Source of the DNA: Hyphomonas sp.
Lineage (GTDB): Bacteria; Pseudomonadota; Alphaproteobacteria; Caulobacterales; Hyphomonadaceae
Length of the DNA: 45,041 nucleotides
Direction of reading: 5' to 3'
Assembly: GCA_016124495.1 (NCBI GenBank)
Contig: WGNP01000019.1
Span: 1 to 45,041, forward strand
Below the pieces are notes generated by a model, which ran no database searches, had not been told where the DNA came from, and saw nothing but the letters and a program-made list of their open reading frames with translations. Below, one piece after another: positions 7,792-17,777 of the stretch. The position numbers and the translations under genes were made by a program. Within the stretch, counting starts at the first letter, position 1, and every line of letters starts with the position of its first letter.

Positions 7792-8444
7792 GCGCCCCTG
7801 CGCTCTGGGCCGCCTTCGCAACTGCCAGCCTCGCCGCGCTGGCCTATGGATTTTTCTATAGCTTCCAGGGTAAAGGCGCCGGCCGCGCCGTCCTGAAAGT
7901 TTCCGGCATCGCGATCCTCGCACTGATCGCCTTTGCCTCTGGTGCGATGTGGCTTCTCTGGGCCGCGCTGGCCGCGTCCGCAGTGGGTGATGCTTTCCTT
8001 GCCGGAAGGCCGGAGCGCTGGCTGTTGCCGGGTATGGCGGCTTTCTTTCTGGCGCACGTCTTCTACGTCATCCTGTTCTGGCAACTGGGGGAGGGCGCGG
8101 GCTGGAGCTGGCCGGTCAAGATTGGCCAGGCTGCGCTCGTGCTCGGCGGCGCCGCCTATATCCGGTGGCTGATGCCCTGGCTCGGCAAGATGCGCGTGCC
8201 GGTTCTCGCTTACGGCGCCGTCATCCTCATGATGGGCGCCGCCGCCATCGCGCTGCCTGCCGCCTACTGGCTGGTCAGCCTCGGCGCGCTGATGTTCATC
8301 GCGTCCGACGCCATCCTTGCGCATCAGCTGTTCTGCCGCCCGGCAGAGGCGCCGCCGCAGAAGCTGCCCTCCTACGCGGTCTGGTTCCTGTATTTCTCCG
8401 GGCAGGCGGCGATCACGCTCGGCCTGCTGCCGCCGGCCGCCTAA
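7788..8444 (+). CDS. YhhN family lysoplasmalogenase, apparently initiated at CTG
   Basis: 218 residues with about seven hydrophobic helices, the size and profile of YhhN/TMEM86 proteins, which cleave the vinyl-ether bond of lysoplasmalogens. Family signatures are GDAFLAGRPERW in helix 2-3 and FIASDAILAHQLF near the end, with the conserved GD and SD aspartates. The first ATG in frame (7947) would remove the first membrane segment. Upstream of it no ATG, GTG or TTG occurs in frame, but CTG at 7788 overlaps the ykvA stop and has GGAG 7 bases before it. The resulting N-terminus SAPALWAAFATASLAALAYG fits the family. The rare start is inferred. The 3' end overlaps the convergent dioxygenase by 4 bases. 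Confidence 0.82.
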   Translation: MSAPALWAAFATASLAALAYGFFYSFQGKGAGRAVLKVSGIAILALIAFASGAMWLLWAALAASAVGDAFLAGRPERWLLPGMAAFFLAHVFYVILFWQLGEGAGWSWPVKIGQAALVLGGAAYIRWLMPWLGKMRVPVLAYGAVILMMGAAAIALPAAYWLVSLGALMFIASDAILAHQLFCRPAEAPPQKLPSYAVWFLYFSGQAAITLGLLPPAA

Positions 8445-9277
8445 ACCGGTTTGTCGCCATTCACCGTGGCGCGGCGCATGTGGCGGCGGTGGCCGGGATA
8501 ATCATTCAGCGCATAGTGCCAGGTGCAGCGATTGTCCCACATCGTCACGTCGCCCGCCTGCCAGCGTATACGGCAAGTGAAGCGTTCCTCGCGGGACAGG
8601 TTGAACAGGTAGTCGAGCAGCGGCTTGCTCTCGCGCGTGGACCAGCCGGCGAAACGCAGTGTGAAGGCCGGGTTCACGTAGAGGCCCTTGCGGCCGGTCT
8701 CCGGATGGGTGCGGATGACCGGGTGTTCGTATTCCGGCGCGTCTTCCGCCTGGGAGGTTTCCATCGACTGGCGCTTCTGCGCCGAGGAGCCGTGCGTGCT
8801 GTATTCGCGGCTGGCCGAATGGACCGCCTTGAGGTCCGCCAGCGTGGCCTTCAGGCCGGGCGACAGCGCGTTATAGGCCGCCTGCTGGTCGGCAAACAGC
8901 GTGTCCCCGCCATAGGGCGGCACCTCGATGGCGTGCAGGATGGAGCCGAGGGCGGGCGTCTCCTCGAAGCTCATGTCGGTGTGCCAGCCGCCGCCGAAGT
9001 TCACCTTGTCCTCTTTCTCCTTGATGATCTCAAGGAGTTCCGGATGGTCCTTCATCCCCTTCACATAGGGGTGGATGTTCAGCGTGCCGAAGCGGCGCGC
9101 GAACGCCTTGTGCTGGTCCGGCTGCAGCGCTTTCTGGCCCCGCATCACGATGACCTTGTAGTCCAGAAACGCCTGGTGGACGCGGTCAAACTCCGCATTC
9201 GACAGGCCGGACTGCAGGTCCAGCCCGAAGATTTCAGCGCCCAGCGTGCCGGACAGGGGGAGAACGTCTATGCTCAT
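8441..9277 (-). CDS. TauD/TfdA family Fe(II)/2-oxoglutarate dioxygenase
   Basis: 278 residues of the taurine dioxygenase family. The iron-binding facial triad is visible: His99 and Asp101 in GGGWHTDMSF and His254 in WDNRCTWHYAL. Arg268 in the HMRRATV strand is placed to hold 2-oxoglutarate. Such enzymes hydroxylate a substrate next to a heteroatom and so release sulfite, phenoxide or similar groups. The substrate cannot be read from the sequence; the family includes taurine, alkyl sulfate and 2,4-D oxygenases. No sulfonate transporter is nearby. Its 3' end overlaps the yhhN gene. Confidence 0.9.
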   Translation of the reverse strand: MSIDVLPLSGTLGAEIFGLDLQSGLSNAEFDRVHQAFLDYKVIVMRGQKALQPDQHKAFARRFGTLNIHPYVKGMKDHPELLEIIKEKEDKVNFGGGWHTDMSFEETPALGSILHAIEVPPYGGDTLFADQQAAYNALSPGLKATLADLKAVHSASREYSTHGSSAQKRQSMETSQAEDAPEYEHPVIRTHPETGRKGLYVNPAFTLRFAGWSTRESKPLLDYLFNLSREERFTCRIRWQAGDVTMWDNRCTWHYALNDYPGHRRHMRRATVNGDKPV

Positions 9278-9320
9278 CCCCCGAGTGAACCATCCGGCCG
9301 CCAGCGGCGCAAGTCAGGCG

Positions 9321-11294
9321 TCAGTTTAGAGTTTCTGTTGCGGCAGGAGCGGGGCTTGCCGCTTTGCCTTTCAGGTATTTGTCGAGGAACCCGAGATAGG
9401 CCTCTGCGGCGGTGATCCGGTTCGCCTTCTTCTGGAAACCGTGCCCTTCGTCCGGGAACACGACATATTCCACCGCGACCCCGTTGGCGCGCACGGCGGC
9501 GACGATTTCGTCGCTTTCCACCTGCAGCACACGCGGATCGTTGGCGCCCTGCACCACCAACATGGGCTTCACGATGTTCGACGCATGGAACAGCGGCGAG
9601 ATCGCGCGGTGGCGCTCGGCATCGGTCGCCGGGTCACCCATCTCGTCATAGAGCGCGAGGCGGAACGAGCCCCACCAGGCGGGGATGCTCTCGAGCGTGC
9701 GCACCCAGTTTGTGACGCCGAAAATGTTGATGCCGACATCGAACGCTTCCGGTTCGAAGGCGAGCGCCGCAGCCGTCATGAAGCCGCCGTACGAGCCGCC
9801 CAGGATCCCGATCCTGTCGCCGTCGATATAGTCGAGCGATTCAAGATAGGTCCGTCCCCAGACGATATCCTGGAGGTCTTCCTGTCCGTGGCGCCTGTCA
9901 TCCATGTGGAAAAAAGTTTTTCCGTAGCCGGAGGATCCGCGGTTATTGGCGGCGAGAACGGCGTAGCCATTGTTCACGAGGAACTGGATATCCGCCGCGT
10001 ACCCCTTCTGGCTCTGCCCGCCGGGCCCGCCATGCACCCAGACGATCGCCGGAACCGGTGTGTCGGCAGACGCTGTCTTCGGCACGTAGAAGATGGCGGG
10101 TATCTCCAGCCCGTCAAAGCTCGGGTAGCGCACGATCGAGGCGGTGACGAGGTTGGCTTCGTCTATGGCCGGCGAGAGCGCATTGGTCAGGCGCGTGGCT
10201 ACGCCGGTTGCAAGGTCAGCCGTATAGATGTTACGCGGAGAGGTATCGGTGTTGACGCCGAAGGCGACACGCGTCTCGTCATCATTGAAGCAGACCTGCG
10301 TGACCTCGCCGTCCGGAACGCCGGTCAGGGCAAGCGGCTTGCCCGTCAGGGTGTCGAGGAAAGTGACTTCCCAGAGACCGTCCGCATTGACCGTGCTGAC
10401 GCGGTAGCGGCCGGTGGGCGAATAGCTCACCGTCAGCACATCCCAGTCTGCGGAGACCAGCGCGGCCTTCTCGCCGGTGGCCACATCATACGTCCAGGCT
10501 TCGGTGAACTCGCCGTGTTCGTTTGTCCCGTATACCAATTTCTGGCTGTCCGGCGTGAAGCCATAGGCCGTGTAGGCGATGTTGCCGTCGTGGGGCGTAA
10601 TCAGCGTCTTTGCCGGAGAGGCCGCGCCCAGGTCATACAGGTAGAGATTGGCGTCCGCGCTGGACACGTTCTCGACCAGCGCCAGCAGCCTGCCGTCCGG
10701 GCTGACCGCCCCGATTTCCAGCCCGTCATTCCGGTAGATCATACGGCTGCTGTAGTCGGCGGCAGAATAGGCGTAGACATCGTCGGTCGCCTCGTCCCGC
10801 GCGTTGGTCGCCACATAGAACGTCTCGCCGCTCCGGTCCCACCCGAGGAAATAGGCGCGCGTCTTCTCGCCCGGCGTCAGATCTTTCAGCGTTCCATCCG
10901 CTTCACGTACGTAAAGATGGCTCAGCTCGTTGCCGCCGCCGTCCGCCTCCACCAGCACCCGGCCGTCCGCGGGAAAGTAGGATTCGGCATAGGTGGAGTT
11001 CTCCGCCGATTGTGTCAGCGCGGTTTTCTTACCGTCGGGACTCAGGGTGTAGGCATTGAAGATGCCGGTTTCGTCCGAGCTTGTGAGCAGGGACTGGCCA
11101 TCCGGCGCGAAACACCGGCCGCGGCCCGCGGCAACGCTATAGCTGACCGTGTCGTACAGCTGCTGCGCAGTGTACGTCTTGAAGCCGGCCGGAGCGGCGG
11201 GCGGGGCCGCCTGTTCAGCGGGAGGCTCGGCGGGGGGAGGGCTGGCGCACGCGGCGGCGAGCAGGATTGCGGATGAAATCAACAGGTTACGCAT
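9321..11294 (-). CDS. S9 family prolyl oligopeptidase-like peptidase with export signal
   Basis: 657 residues: an N-terminal signal with a cysteine at 17 (LLAAACASPP, possible lipoprotein), a proline/alanine linker, a beta-propeller of repeated blades (ADGRVLVEADGGGNELSHLY, SPDGRLLALVENV and others), and a C-terminal alpha/beta hydrolase domain. The catalytic triad is Ser501 in GGSYGGF, Asp586 in GANDPRV and His618 in DEGHGFQ. Enzymes of this group cleave short peptides after entry through the propeller. ATG 11294 is preceded by GGAGGG at 5 bases; the open frame extends further but without protein character. It should act in the periplasm or on the outer membrane. It is divergent from serC. 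Confidence 0.9.
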   Translation of the reverse strand: MRNLLISSAILLAAACASPPPAEPPAEQAAPPAAPAGFKTYTAQQLYDTVSYSVAAGRGRCFAPDGQSLLTSSDETGIFNAYTLSPDGKKTALTQSAENSTYAESYFPADGRVLVEADGGGNELSHLYVREADGTLKDLTPGEKTRAYFLGWDRSGETFYVATNARDEATDDVYAYSAADYSSRMIYRNDGLEIGAVSPDGRLLALVENVSSADANLYLYDLGAASPAKTLITPHDGNIAYTAYGFTPDSQKLVYGTNEHGEFTEAWTYDVATGEKAALVSADWDVLTVSYSPTGRYRVSTVNADGLWEVTFLDTLTGKPLALTGVPDGEVTQVCFNDDETRVAFGVNTDTSPRNIYTADLATGVATRLTNALSPAIDEANLVTASIVRYPSFDGLEIPAIFYVPKTASADTPVPAIVWVHGGPGGQSQKGYAADIQFLVNNGYAVLAANNRGSSGYGKTFFHMDDRRHGQEDLQDIVWGRTYLESLDYIDGDRIGILGGSYGGFMTAAALAFEPEAFDVGINIFGVTNWVRTLESIPAWWGSFRLALYDEMGDPATDAERHRAISPLFHASNIVKPMLVVQGANDPRVLQVESDEIVAAVRANGVAVEYVVFPDEGHGFQKKANRITAAEAYLGFLDKYLKGKAASPAPAATETLN

Positions 11295-11470
11295 GGGCGC
11301 CCTCCAGCAGCTGAACTTTGAAGGCCACCATAACCGCCTTGCGCCTAAGGTCACCTCCCGCCGTGTTACGAAAATGCCGTTTGCGGACGCCGCCGTTTTG
11401 TGAGACACCGCCGGCGGGCCAGGCGCCCCCAACGGTGCCCAGCCTATCTGTAAGGATAGGAGTAAAACAG

Positions 11471-12637
11471 ATGACGATGACTACCGCCAAGCCGGCCGTG
11501 CGCCCGGCGTGCCCGCATTTTTCCTCGGGCCCCACCGCCAAATATCCCGGATTTTCGCTCCAGAACCTCGAGACCGCCGCCCTCGGCCGGTCGCACCGCT
11601 CGGGCGACGCCAAGAAAAAACTCAAAGCCGCGATTGACCGCACCAAGCTGGTCCTGGGCCTGCCGGAAGGCTACCGCGTTGCCATCGTGCCGGCCTCAGA
11701 CACCGGCGCCGTCGAGATGTGCATGTGGTCGATGCTCGGCGCTAAACCGGTCGACGTGTTCGCCTGGGAAAGCTTCGGCTCCGACTGGGTGACGGACGCG
11801 ACCAAGCAGCTCAAGCTGGCCGACTGCAAGACCTACACCGCCGACTACGGCGCGCTGCCGGACTTCTCCAAAGCCCGCGACGACGCCGACATCATCTTCA
11901 CCTGGAACGGCACCACGTCCGGCGTGCGCGTGGCGAATGCCGACTGGATCAAGCCGAACCCGGACCGCGTCGTGATCTGCGATGCGACCTCCGCGGCCTT
12001 CAGCCAGGACATTGAGTGGGAAAAGCTCGATGTGGTCACCTATAGCTGGCAGAAATGCCTTGGCGGGGAAGCGGCCCATGGCATGCTCATCCTGAGCCCC
12101 AACGCCGTGAAGCGCCTCGAAAGCTACACACCGGACCGCCCGCTTCCGAAACTCTTCCGCATGACCAAGGGCGGCAAGCTCGACGAGGAGCTGTTCGAGG
12201 GCTCGACGATCAACACCCCCTCCATGCTCTGCGTCGAAGATTACCTGCAGGCGCTGGACTGGGTCGAGCGGCTCGGCGGCTGGAAGCAGCTGAAAGCACG
12301 TTCGGATGACAGTCTCCGCACCCTGACGGATTGGGTGAAGCGCACGGACTGGGTGGATTTCCTGTGTGAGGATGCCGCAGTGCGGTCCAACACAGGCGTG
12401 ACCTTCAAGATCGTCGATCCGCGCGTGATGAAGCTGGACGAGGCCGGGCAGCGCGACTTCATCAAGAAGTTCATGAAACGCCTCGAGTCCGAGAACGCCT
12501 GCTTTGACGCCGCCGGCTATGCCAAGGCCCCTCCGGGCCTGCGCATCTGGTGCGGTGGATCGGTGGAGCCGTCCGACGTCTCGAAGCTTCTCCCCTGGCT
12601 CGACTGGGCCTTCCATGAGGAAGCGGCGAAGCTCTAA
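11471..12637 (+). CDS. serC: Phosphoserine aminotransferase
   Basis: 388 residues matching the alphaproteobacterial/archaeal-type phosphoserine transaminase. It converts 3-phosphohydroxypyruvate and glutamate to phosphoserine, the second step of serine synthesis, and uses PLP bound to Lys195 in YSWQKCLGGE. Other markers are SSGPTAKYPG at the start, FTWNGTTSGVR and FEGSTINTPSMLCVEDY. ATG 11471 is chosen because AGGAG lies 8 bases upstream, although the frame is open further up. The leader holds a short inverted repeat (11443-11460, cctatc and gatagg) that overlaps this ribosome site and might limit access to it. serA follows after a GNAT gene. Confidence 0.94.
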   Translation: MTMTTAKPAVRPACPHFSSGPTAKYPGFSLQNLETAALGRSHRSGDAKKKLKAAIDRTKLVLGLPEGYRVAIVPASDTGAVEMCMWSMLGAKPVDVFAWESFGSDWVTDATKQLKLADCKTYTADYGALPDFSKARDDADIIFTWNGTTSGVRVANADWIKPNPDRVVICDATSAAFSQDIEWEKLDVVTYSWQKCLGGEAAHGMLILSPNAVKRLESYTPDRPLPKLFRMTKGGKLDEELFEGSTINTPSMLCVEDYLQALDWVERLGGWKQLKARSDDSLRTLTDWVKRTDWVDFLCEDAAVRSNTGVTFKIVDPRVMKLDEAGQRDFIKKFMKRLESENACFDAAGYAKAPPGLRIWCGGSVEPSDVSKLLPWLDWAFHEEAAKL

Positions 12638-12651
12638 GGGCCCAAGGGCTT

Positions 12652-12676
12652 CGGGCCGCTGCATCGCGGCGGCCCG
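12652..12676 (+). other. GC-rich hairpin between serC and the GNAT gene
   Basis: The arms cgggccgc and gcggcccg form an 8-bp stem with a 9-base loop, without a following T tract. It might reduce read-through or stabilise the serC transcript end. Function is not shown. Confidence 0.35.
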
Positions 12677-12684
12677 AGGCCGGG

Positions 12685-13233
12685 ATGCTCGAGATGATCG
12701 CAATGAGACCCGCAACGTTGGATGACGTGCCACTTCTGGATCTGTGGGATCTGGAACCTGACGTCATTTGGGCGACATCCGATGATCCGGACGCCCCCAA
12801 GGCGTTAGGCGACGCGTATTGGCCGGACGCGTTGGCGCATGTGCGGCACGATTACCAGTACTTCATCGCCAAGCTGGACGGGCGGCCTGTCGCAGGCCTT
12901 CAGATTGTCGATCCGCATACGGAGCCGACGCACTATTGGGGCGAAGTTGAGCCCCATCTGCGTGCCATAGATATCTGGCTCGGCAGCGCTGCTGATCCCG
13001 GGCGAGGGTTCGGCAGGGAGGCCATGCGTCTCGCCATCAAAGCCTGCTTCCGGGATCCGGATGTGAAGGCAATCATTATCGACCCGCTCGTGTCGAATAC
13101 GCGGGCCCACACTTTCTACCAACGTCTCGGTTTCCGGCCGGAAGGTATTCGGGAACTGGGTGAAGATGACGATGCCTGCCTTGTCCACCGCCTGACGCGG
13201 GAAGACTGGCGTAAAATTTTTCCCGGAGAATGA
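12685..13233 (+). CDS. GNAT family N-acetyltransferase (AAC(6')-like)
   Basis: 182 residues of the GNAT fold. ADPGRGFGREAMRLAIK is the acetyl-CoA pyrophosphate loop (R/Q-x-x-G-x-G/A), followed by IIIDPLVSNTRAHTFYQRLGF, the standard strand 5/helix 4 signature ending in YxxxGF. The arrangement of PATLDDVPLLDLW at the start and HYWGEVEPHLRAIDIWLG in the middle resembles aminoglycoside 6'-acetyltransferase relatives, but the substrate is not predictable. GAGG lies 5 bases before ATG 12685; ATG 12694 and 12703 are alternatives. It sits between serC and serA, with only 6 bases before serA, so it is co-transcribed with serA and probably with serC. Confidence 0.85.
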   Translation: MLEMIAMRPATLDDVPLLDLWDLEPDVIWATSDDPDAPKALGDAYWPDALAHVRHDYQYFIAKLDGRPVAGLQIVDPHTEPTHYWGEVEPHLRAIDIWLGSAADPGRGFGREAMRLAIKACFRDPDVKAIIIDPLVSNTRAHTFYQRLGFRPEGIRELGEDDDACLVHRLTREDWRKIFPGE

Positions 13234-13239
13234 AACAAA

Positions 13240-14835
13240 ATGCCCAAAGTCCTCATCGGAGACACGCTCTCCCCCGCCGCCGTCGAAATCTTCAAGGCGC
13301 GCGGCATAGAAACCGACATCAAGGTCGGTCTGTCCAAGGAAGATCTGATCAAGATTATCCCGCAATATGACGGCCTTGCGGTTCGTTCCGCCTGCAAGCC
13401 GGACGCCGACGTGATCGCAGCGGCCACCAACCTCAAGGTCATCGGCCGCGCCGGTATCGGCGTCGACAATATCGACATTAAGGCCGCCACCGCCAAAGGT
13501 GTCGTGGTGATGAACACGCCGTTCGGCAACGCCATCACCACAGCCGAACACGCCATCGCGATGATGTTCGCCGCCGCCCGCCAGATCCCGGCGGCCAATA
13601 ACGACACGCAGGCCGGCAAATGGCCGAAGTCCGGCTACATGGGCCTTGAAGTCTCCTACAAGACGCTCGGCCTGATTGGCTGCGGAAACATCGGCAGCCG
13701 CGTCGCCGAACGCGCCATCGGTCTGAAGATGAAGGTCGTGGCCTATGACCCGTTCCTGACGGAGGAGCGCGCCGTGGAGCTTGGCGTCGAAAAAGTGGAT
13801 CTTGAAGCATTGCTCGTCCGCGCAGACGTCATCACTTTACATGTTCCGCTCACGGAGCAAACCAGGAACGTCCTGTCGCGTGAGGCGCTTCTGAAAACCA
13901 AAAAAGGCCTTATCCTCGTCAACTGTGCCCGCGGCGGTCTGGTCGATGAATCAGCGGTGCGTGACCTCCTCGAAAGCGGCCATCTGGCAGGCGCGGCATT
14001 TGACGTGTTTGCGGTCGAGCCTGCCAAGGAAAACGTGCTGTTCGGCGCGAAAAACTTTGTGGCGACGCCGCACCTGGGCGCAGCCACGGTCGAGGCCCAG
14101 GAAAACGTCGCGCTTCAGGTGGCCGAGCAAATGGCGGACTATATCCTCACCGGCGCCGTCACCAACGCGCTGAACATGCCGTCGGTGACGGCCGAGGAAG
14201 CGCCGCGCCTGAAGCCGTTTGCTGCGCTCGCCGAAAAAATCGGCTCGTTTGCAGGTCAGATCTCCGACTACGGATATGACGAGGTTGTCATCGAGTATGA
14301 AGGCGAGGTCGCAGACCTCAACCGCAAGCCGCTGACGGCCGCGCTCCTGTCCGGTCTTCTGCGCGCCTCGCGCGGCGACGTGAACATGGTCTCCGCTCCG
14401 GCGATTCTGCATGAGAGCGGCGTCAAGCTGACTGAGACCAAGACCGAATCCAGCCCCGTCTATGACAGCCTGATCCGCATCAAGGTTAAAACCAAGGCCA
14501 CGAAAAATTCGCCGGAAGGCGGCTGGCGCACGCTCGCCGGTGCCCTGATTGGCGGCAAGCCGCGCATCGTTGAAGTGAAGGGCATGGCGCTCGAAGGCGA
14601 TTTCTCGCCCTTCACGCTTTACGTCAACAATATCGACAAGCCGGGCTTTATCGGTGCTCTCGGCCAGATGCTCGGCGAAGCGAAGGTCAATATCGCGACC
14701 TTCCACCTTGGTCGTCAGGCCGCTGGCGGAGAGGCCATTGCGCTGGTCGGCATCGATTCGATGCCGCCCGCCGCCGTGCTCGAGAAGCTCGATGCCCTGC
14801 CGCAGGTTCGCTATGCGAAAGTCCTGAGCTTCTGA
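13240..14835 (+). CDS. serA: D-3-phosphoglycerate dehydrogenase (long form, ACT domain)
   Basis: 531 residues, the long form of PGDH, which oxidises 3-phosphoglycerate to 3-phosphohydroxypyruvate with NAD, the first step of serine synthesis. In order: substrate domain (LIGDTLSPAAVEIF), Rossmann domain with GLIGCGNIGS near 145, catalytic Arg in NCARGGLVDE, Glu in FDVFAVEP and His in TPHLGAATVEAQ. Then come the intervening domain and a C-terminal ACT domain (NNIDKPGFIGALGQML, VNIATFHLGRQ), which in relatives senses serine for feedback. GGAG lies upstream within the GNAT stop region. A stable hairpin ends the unit. Confidence 0.96.
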   Translation: MPKVLIGDTLSPAAVEIFKARGIETDIKVGLSKEDLIKIIPQYDGLAVRSACKPDADVIAAATNLKVIGRAGIGVDNIDIKAATAKGVVVMNTPFGNAITTAEHAIAMMFAAARQIPAANNDTQAGKWPKSGYMGLEVSYKTLGLIGCGNIGSRVAERAIGLKMKVVAYDPFLTEERAVELGVEKVDLEALLVRADVITLHVPLTEQTRNVLSREALLKTKKGLILVNCARGGLVDESAVRDLLESGHLAGAAFDVFAVEPAKENVLFGAKNFVATPHLGAATVEAQENVALQVAEQMADYILTGAVTNALNMPSVTAEEAPRLKPFAALAEKIGSFAGQISDYGYDEVVIEYEGEVADLNRKPLTAALLSGLLRASRGDVNMVSAPAILHESGVKLTETKTESSPVYDSLIRIKVKTKATKNSPEGGWRTLAGALIGGKPRIVEVKGMALEGDFSPFTLYVNNIDKPGFIGALGQMLGEAKVNIATFHLGRQAAGGEAIALVGIDSMPPAAVLEKLDALPQVRYAKVLSF

Positions 14836-14841
14836 TCCTGG

Positions 14842-14865
14842 GCCGGGCAGCCAGAGCTGCCCGGC
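14842..14865 (+). terminator. Terminator hairpin after serA
   Basis: A perfect 10-bp stem gccgggcagc / gctgcccggc with loop caga begins 7 bases after the serA stop. Only tt follows, so a factor-independent role is likely but weak on the T tract. Confidence 0.6.
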
Positions 14866-15236
14866 TTCCCATCTGCGGGTTTCATCAACAAAGGGGTCGG
14901 TCACGTCCCGGTGGCTTAAGGTCGCGACGCTGTCCGCCCGTCAGGTGATAATCTGTATCAGTGCTGACATTACGAGGGGCTGGGATTCGTCCACGAGCGA
15001 CTTCGCGACCGGGCCAGGACCCGGCATTTCACTTGTCCGGGCGTTCAGGCGCTGTCGGGCCAACGGGCCGGGCAGACGCCGGATCGATACGAGCTTGAAA
15101 CGGCAGAAGTGTTCGCAAAGCCTGTCGCACAGGCCACCCTGCGGCGGGTTCACGTACTCACGCAGCCTGAACTGGCTTGACGGAGCCGGCGCTCAGGCGC
15201 GAGGCTTAAGGGCCCACCCTTCATGAAGGAGCGCAC
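14866..15236. other. Intergenic stretch without a convincing gene
   Basis: I see no coding frame with the codon bias of the neighbours, no tRNA arms and no repeat here. Several short ORFs on both strands lack ribosome sites. The last 25 bases hold the ribosome site (AAGGAG) of the next gene. A promoter for that gene must lie here but no box is clear. Confidence 0.5.
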
Positions 15237-15815
15237 ATGCGCCGTCTCGTTGCTTTTCTGGCCTCCGCCGCCTTGCCTGCTGCGCCTGCCTCAGCCCAGC
15301 TGGTCGAGGAAGTCCGCCTCGGCGTCATGCAGCACAATATCTGCGTGCTGGACTGCGACAACGCCGGCAAGGAGGACGGGCCCGGCATCAGTGGCGAGCT
15401 CGTTTTCGCCTCGCCGGACTTCCTGCGTGTCATCTGGAGTCCGCGCCCCTATGTGGTGGCCAGTGCCAATCTCGGCGGCGACACCAGCTTCGGCGGCGCC
15501 GGGCTGCAATGGAACTGGAAGTTCGCGGACGGCTGGTCATTCGAGCCGGGTTTGAGCTATGTCATTCATGATGGCGAGCTGTCGGTACCGTTCCCGCAGG
15601 GTGATCCTCGCAATGATGTCGTTTCGCGGTCGAAAGTCTTCTTGGGTTCGCGCGACCTGTTCCGCGCCAGCTTCGCCCTGAACCGCGACTTCAGCGACAA
15701 ATGGGGCATACAGGTAATGCATGAGCACCTCAGCCATGGGCAGATACTTGGTAATGGCCGTAATCAGGGCATCGACAATGTCGGCGTCCGGGTGATCTAC
15801 CGCCTGAGCGAATAG
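15237..15815 (+). CDS. Acyloxyacyl hydrolase, PagL-like lipid A 3-O-deacylase
   Basis: 192 residues with a signal peptide (cleavage near 20, PASA-QL) and a short beta-barrel pattern of alternating hydrophobic strands. The C-terminal signature HEHLSHGQI followed by NQGIDNVGVRVIY matches PagL, where His and Ser of an H-x-S motif (here His164 and Ser166) act with an acidic residue in the outer membrane to remove the 3-linked acyl chain of lipid A. The length fits the roughly 170-residue family plus signal. AAGGAG precedes ATG by 7 bases. Substrate assignment rests on family membership only. Confidence 0.85.
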   Translation: MRRLVAFLASAALPAAPASAQLVEEVRLGVMQHNICVLDCDNAGKEDGPGISGELVFASPDFLRVIWSPRPYVVASANLGGDTSFGGAGLQWNWKFADGWSFEPGLSYVIHDGELSVPFPQGDPRNDVVSRSKVFLGSRDLFRASFALNRDFSDKWGIQVMHEHLSHGQILGNGRNQGIDNVGVRVIYRLSE

Positions 15816-15887
15816 GCCCCGCATCTGCCCCTTGCATTTCGCAGCCAATTCCTGCCCTTGTCGCCGCGTTTGTGAACGGAGTGTATC

Positions 15888-17180
<1,293 letters not shown>

Positions 17181-17288
17181 CGGCGTTGCTCCGTATCGGG
17201 AGGATGGACGCGCCTGGTTAGTTGTCCGGATGCCGCTGGTCGCGGAGGGGTTGCAGGGTTGGGGTCAATCCCCAACGGAGCCTTGCCC

Positions 17289-17566
17289 ATGTCGCATACC
17301 CCGCACGAACTTGCCGATGACTTTCCGGAATCGGCCGAGCGGTTGCGCGCGCTCAACGCGTCGAGCGCGCACTTCGCGAAGCTGTGCGACGACTATCATG
17401 AGGTGAATCGGCAGGTCCACCGGATGGAGACCAGTGCCGAGCCGGCGGGCGAGGCTGTGGAGGCGGTGATGCGGCGCAAGCGCATGATGCTGAAGGACGG
17501 ATCTATGCCGGACTTAAGGCCGCTTCCAGCGAGACCGAGCCCGCATATCGCAAATCTGACGATTGA
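17289..17566 (+). pseudogene. DUF465 (YdcH) family gene with a one-base deletion near its 3' end
   Basis: From ATG 17289 (MSHTPHELADDFPESAERL) the protein follows the DUF465 pattern: AHFAKLCDDYHEVNRQVHRMET, then VMRRKRMMLKD. At 17499-17500 one base is missing: the expected continuation IYAGLKAASSETEPAYRKSD with stop at 17564-17566 lies in the neighbouring frame, while the present frame runs into an unrelated 36-residue tail ending at 17615. The loss hits the last helix. Family members are about 70-85 residue coiled-coil hairpins of unknown role. An inverted repeat gttgggg/ccccaac (17257-17275) lies before the ribosome site. It may be a real mutation or a read error; the altered protein might still fold. 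Confidence 0.7.
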
Positions 17567-17674
17567 TCCCCTGGCGATTGCCGCCTTGTGGGGTTTGGCA
17601 CCTTGCTGGGCGTGATGGCCACCATCACGATCTGGATACTCCGCCAGTCGCGCAAGGCCGCCGGCGAAAAGTAA
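17556..17674 (+). pseudogene. Mini membrane protein ORF with a one-base deletion
   Basis: Overlapping the end of the DUF465 gene, codons from 17556 read LTIDPLAIAALWG and then shift at about 17592-17596 into FGTLLGVMATITIWILRQSRKAAGEK, ending at TAA 17672-17674. Joined, they make a natural 39-residue single-span membrane protein (hydrophobic helix, basic tail). In the sequence as given neither half is complete. No ATG is present; the start would be CTG 17556 or has been lost. The family is not recognised. Confidence 0.5.
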
Positions 17675-17777
17675 CGCGCAGCTTCGCTAGCCGTTGACTC
17701 CGCGCAGCCTCTTTATCCGGGGGGCGGACGGAAGATGTTGCGCAAGGCGAAACTTGCGCAATAACTTGCGGCCCGCC

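Noticed and set aside
8165..11276. Plus-strand open frames of 416 and 611 codons
   Set aside because: Both lie opposite the TauD-type and S9 peptidase genes, have no ribosome site and no recognisable domain.
14941..15153. 70-codon minus-strand ORF in the gap after serA
   Set aside because: No ribosome site, poor third-position bias and no family likeness; treated as chance.
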